Shown here piece by piece: positions 5,578 to 6,620 of a stretch of 6,620 nucleotides of DNA. The translations under genes were made by a program, and so were the position numbers. How positions within the stretch are numbered: position 1 is the stretch's first letter; each line of letters begins with the position of its first letter. Below the pieces are notes generated by a model. It had not been told where the DNA came from, made no database searches, and saw only the letters and a program-made list of their open reading frames with translations. This DNA is from Actinomycetes bacterium (lineage in GTDB: Bacteria > Actinomycetota > Acidimicrobiia > Acidimicrobiales > Palsa-688). The DNA lies in the NCBI GenBank assembly GCA_021808425.1, contig JAKBBS010000182.1, forward strand, positions 1-6,620. The letters run 5' to 3'.

Positions 5578-5881
5578 GTTACCGCAACACCCCGAGAGTA
5601 TCTATGAGGTATTAGGGCACAGCGGACACTTTGTGATAGATCGTGATTAACAATGTATTGTTGTGATCGTGGTCCTCCTATACTTTGGTTCGTTCTGTGG
5701 GAGCCCCACCCCGAGGAGACGGACGGTGTGGTCGTCCAGTACCTCGGCCCTGCTCCCTCCCGTCGAATGAGCCGGCACCGGTCCCGGCACCCGTCGGCGC
5801 TGACGGCCAAGCCCACCGCTGACACCGACACCGCATGGCCCCTACCATCAACCCCGGCGGCAGGCAACTACCATCTTGGTG
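5578..5881. other. 304-base gap between divergent AbrB-like and methyltransferase genes
   Basis: The first third is AT-rich (to about 5690) and contains the phased GTGAT block plus TATACT (5679-5684, 5/6 to TATAAT), a possible -10 for the methyltransferase gene with no convincing -35. The rest (about 5700-5881) is GC-rich, with imperfect short repeats such as CGGCACC at 5773 and again about 12 bases later. An ATG5653 frame runs through it into the methyltransferase in another frame, but its product has no recognisable features. I see no RNA gene or terminator. If TATACT is used, the methyltransferase leader is about 190 bases long. Confidence 0.5.
5631..5670. promoter_or_regulatory. Phased GTGAT repeats around a perfect palindrome; candidate operator
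   Basis: GTGAT occurs at 5633-5637, 5643-5647 and 5663-5667, that is at intervals of 10 and 20 bases, always as T(T/C)GTGAT. The skipped slot holds the perfect palindrome AACAAT-GT-ATTGTT (5649-5662). Copies spaced by one DNA turn on one face are typical of cooperative binding sites. The block lies 54 bases upstream of the AbrB-like start and just before the TATACT element on the other strand, so it could control either gene. The bound protein is unknown. Confidence 0.35.
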
Positions 5882-6620
5882 ATGAAGTACGACACCGACG
5901 TCGACCTGTCGAACGACAACACTTCGCACGCCATGGTCGCAGCGCTCGTCGGCCAAGCCAAGCGTGTGCTAGATGTCGGGTGTTCCACCGGGTACCTAGC
6001 GAGGATCCTTCGCGGTAACGGGAACGCGGTGTCAGGCGTCGAGATTGACTCCGACGCCGCAGAGCAGGCTCGCCCCGTCCTCGACAAGCTCGTTGTCGGC
6101 GACGTCGAGTCGATGGACTTCAGCGAGCATTTTGACGAGGGATCGTTCGACGTGGTGGTCTTCGCCGACGTCTTGGAGCACGTCCGTGACCCGGCCTCAG
6201 TGCTCAGACGCACCTCGGGTCTGCTCGCACCGGGCGGGTCGGTGATCTTGTCGATACCGAACGTCGCACACGGGTCGGTGCGCCTCGCCTTGCTCGAAGG
6301 CCGCTTCGAGTACCGTCCGCTCGGGCTTCTCGACGACACCCACCTTCGCTTCTTCACCAGATCCAGCCTTGACGCGATGCTCGCCAGCGCCGGCTTTCGG
6401 GCCATCGAGGTACGCCGCACCACCGCCGATGCGTTCACTACGGAGATCCCGCTAACCGAGGACCATTTCTCGGCTGAGGTGGTCGAGCGGGTACGCGCTG
6501 ATCCCGAGTCGTTCACCTACCAGTTCGTGCTACGGGCGGTACCCGAAGCCGAGGAGGCGACCTCGGACATGCTCGAGCTGCTCGCCGCTCGAAGCGAAGA
6601 ACTCGAAGCTCTCGGAGCTC
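5882..6620 (+). CDS. SAM-dependent class I methyltransferase, 3' end beyond the window
   Basis: 246 codons are visible and the frame is open at the edge. Motif I is VLDVGCSTG (29-37), the SAM-binding glycine loop; GVEID (52-56) gives the acidic residue after strand 2; VVGDVE (71-76), then FDVVVFADVLEHVRDP (89-104) and LLAPGG (114-119) complete the Rossmann-type core of the Methyltransf_11/23 group. 'IPNVAHGSVRLALLEGRFEY' and DDTHLRFFTR (151-160) are the usual distal signatures. From about residue 220 the sequence turns into Glu/Leu/Ala-rich helix (LELLAARSEELEAL), a probable coiled coil. Similar proteins often continue into a coiled coil and a glycosyltransferase domain in surface-polysaccharide clusters; whether this one does lies outside the window. 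ATG5882 is chosen because MKYDTDVDLSNDNTSH is a familiar N-terminus for this group; only a weak TTGGTG precedes it. The substrate is unknown. Confidence 0.87.
   Translation, partial: MKYDTDVDLSNDNTSHAMVAALVGQAKRVLDVGCSTGYLARILRGNGNAVSGVEIDSDAAEQARPVLDKLVVGDVESMDFSEHFDEGSFDVVVFADVLEHVRDPASVLRRTSGLLAPGGSVILSIPNVAHGSVRLALLEGRFEYRPLGLLDDTHLRFFTRSSLDAMLASAGFRAIEVRRTTADAFTTEIPLTEDHFSAEVVERVRADPESFTYQFVLRAVPEAEEATSDMLELLAARSEELEALGA

Noticed and set aside
5653..6018. 121-codon plus-strand ORF starting in the palindrome
   Set aside because: Its second half overlaps the methyltransferase in another frame and is Arg/His/Pro-rich; the first half matches nothing I know and has no ribosome-binding site.
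1..6620. CRISPR arrays, tRNA/rRNA genes, insertion sequences
   Set aside because: No regularly spaced direct repeats with spacers, no tRNA-like cloverleaf, no transposase motif or terminal inverted repeats were found by eye.

Overview
The window is GC-rich and uses GTG starts often. The secreted repeat protein at the left end and the gene mix point to an actinobacterium, probably class Acidimicrobiia; this placement rests on remembered family distribution, not on a search. Six genes look intact or run off the edge, and one gene is frame-disrupted.

Left part (63-2830, all +): a secreted protein joins four 42-residue 'GYW...DGG.F.FGDA.F.GS' repeats to a phosphodiester-glycosidase-like domain. 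After a good sigma70-type promoter candidate (1608-1636) comes a probable two-gene operon: an AIM24-family protein, then a 106-aa helical protein with a Pro-rich tail.

Middle part (2911-5577) is a cluster of toxin-antitoxin-type genes. A 25-codon leader ORF overlaps (TGATG) a HicB-like antitoxin gene that is split by an apparent 1-base insertion near 3156 and has no HicA partner. Next is an apparently complete type IV module. Its antitoxin/repressor, AbiEi, has a likely start at GTG 3451 that follows an AT-rich inverted repeat. Its nucleotidyltransferase toxin, AbiEii, overlaps it by 4 bases (GTGA). On the opposite strand, converging on abiEii, is an 83-aa AbrB-like antitoxin with no toxin beside it.

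Right part (5578-6620): a 304-base gap holds an AT-rich block of helically spaced GTGAT repeats around a perfect palindrome, then GC-rich sequence with no supportable gene. The window ends inside a SAM-dependent methyltransferase gene that runs off the edge and probably belongs to a surface-glycan locus.

The AbiE pair is the only complete known defence/TA system here. I see no clearly new system. The most useful leads are the disrupted HicB-like gene with its coupled leader, the probable abiE operator and start revision, and the phased repeat block.
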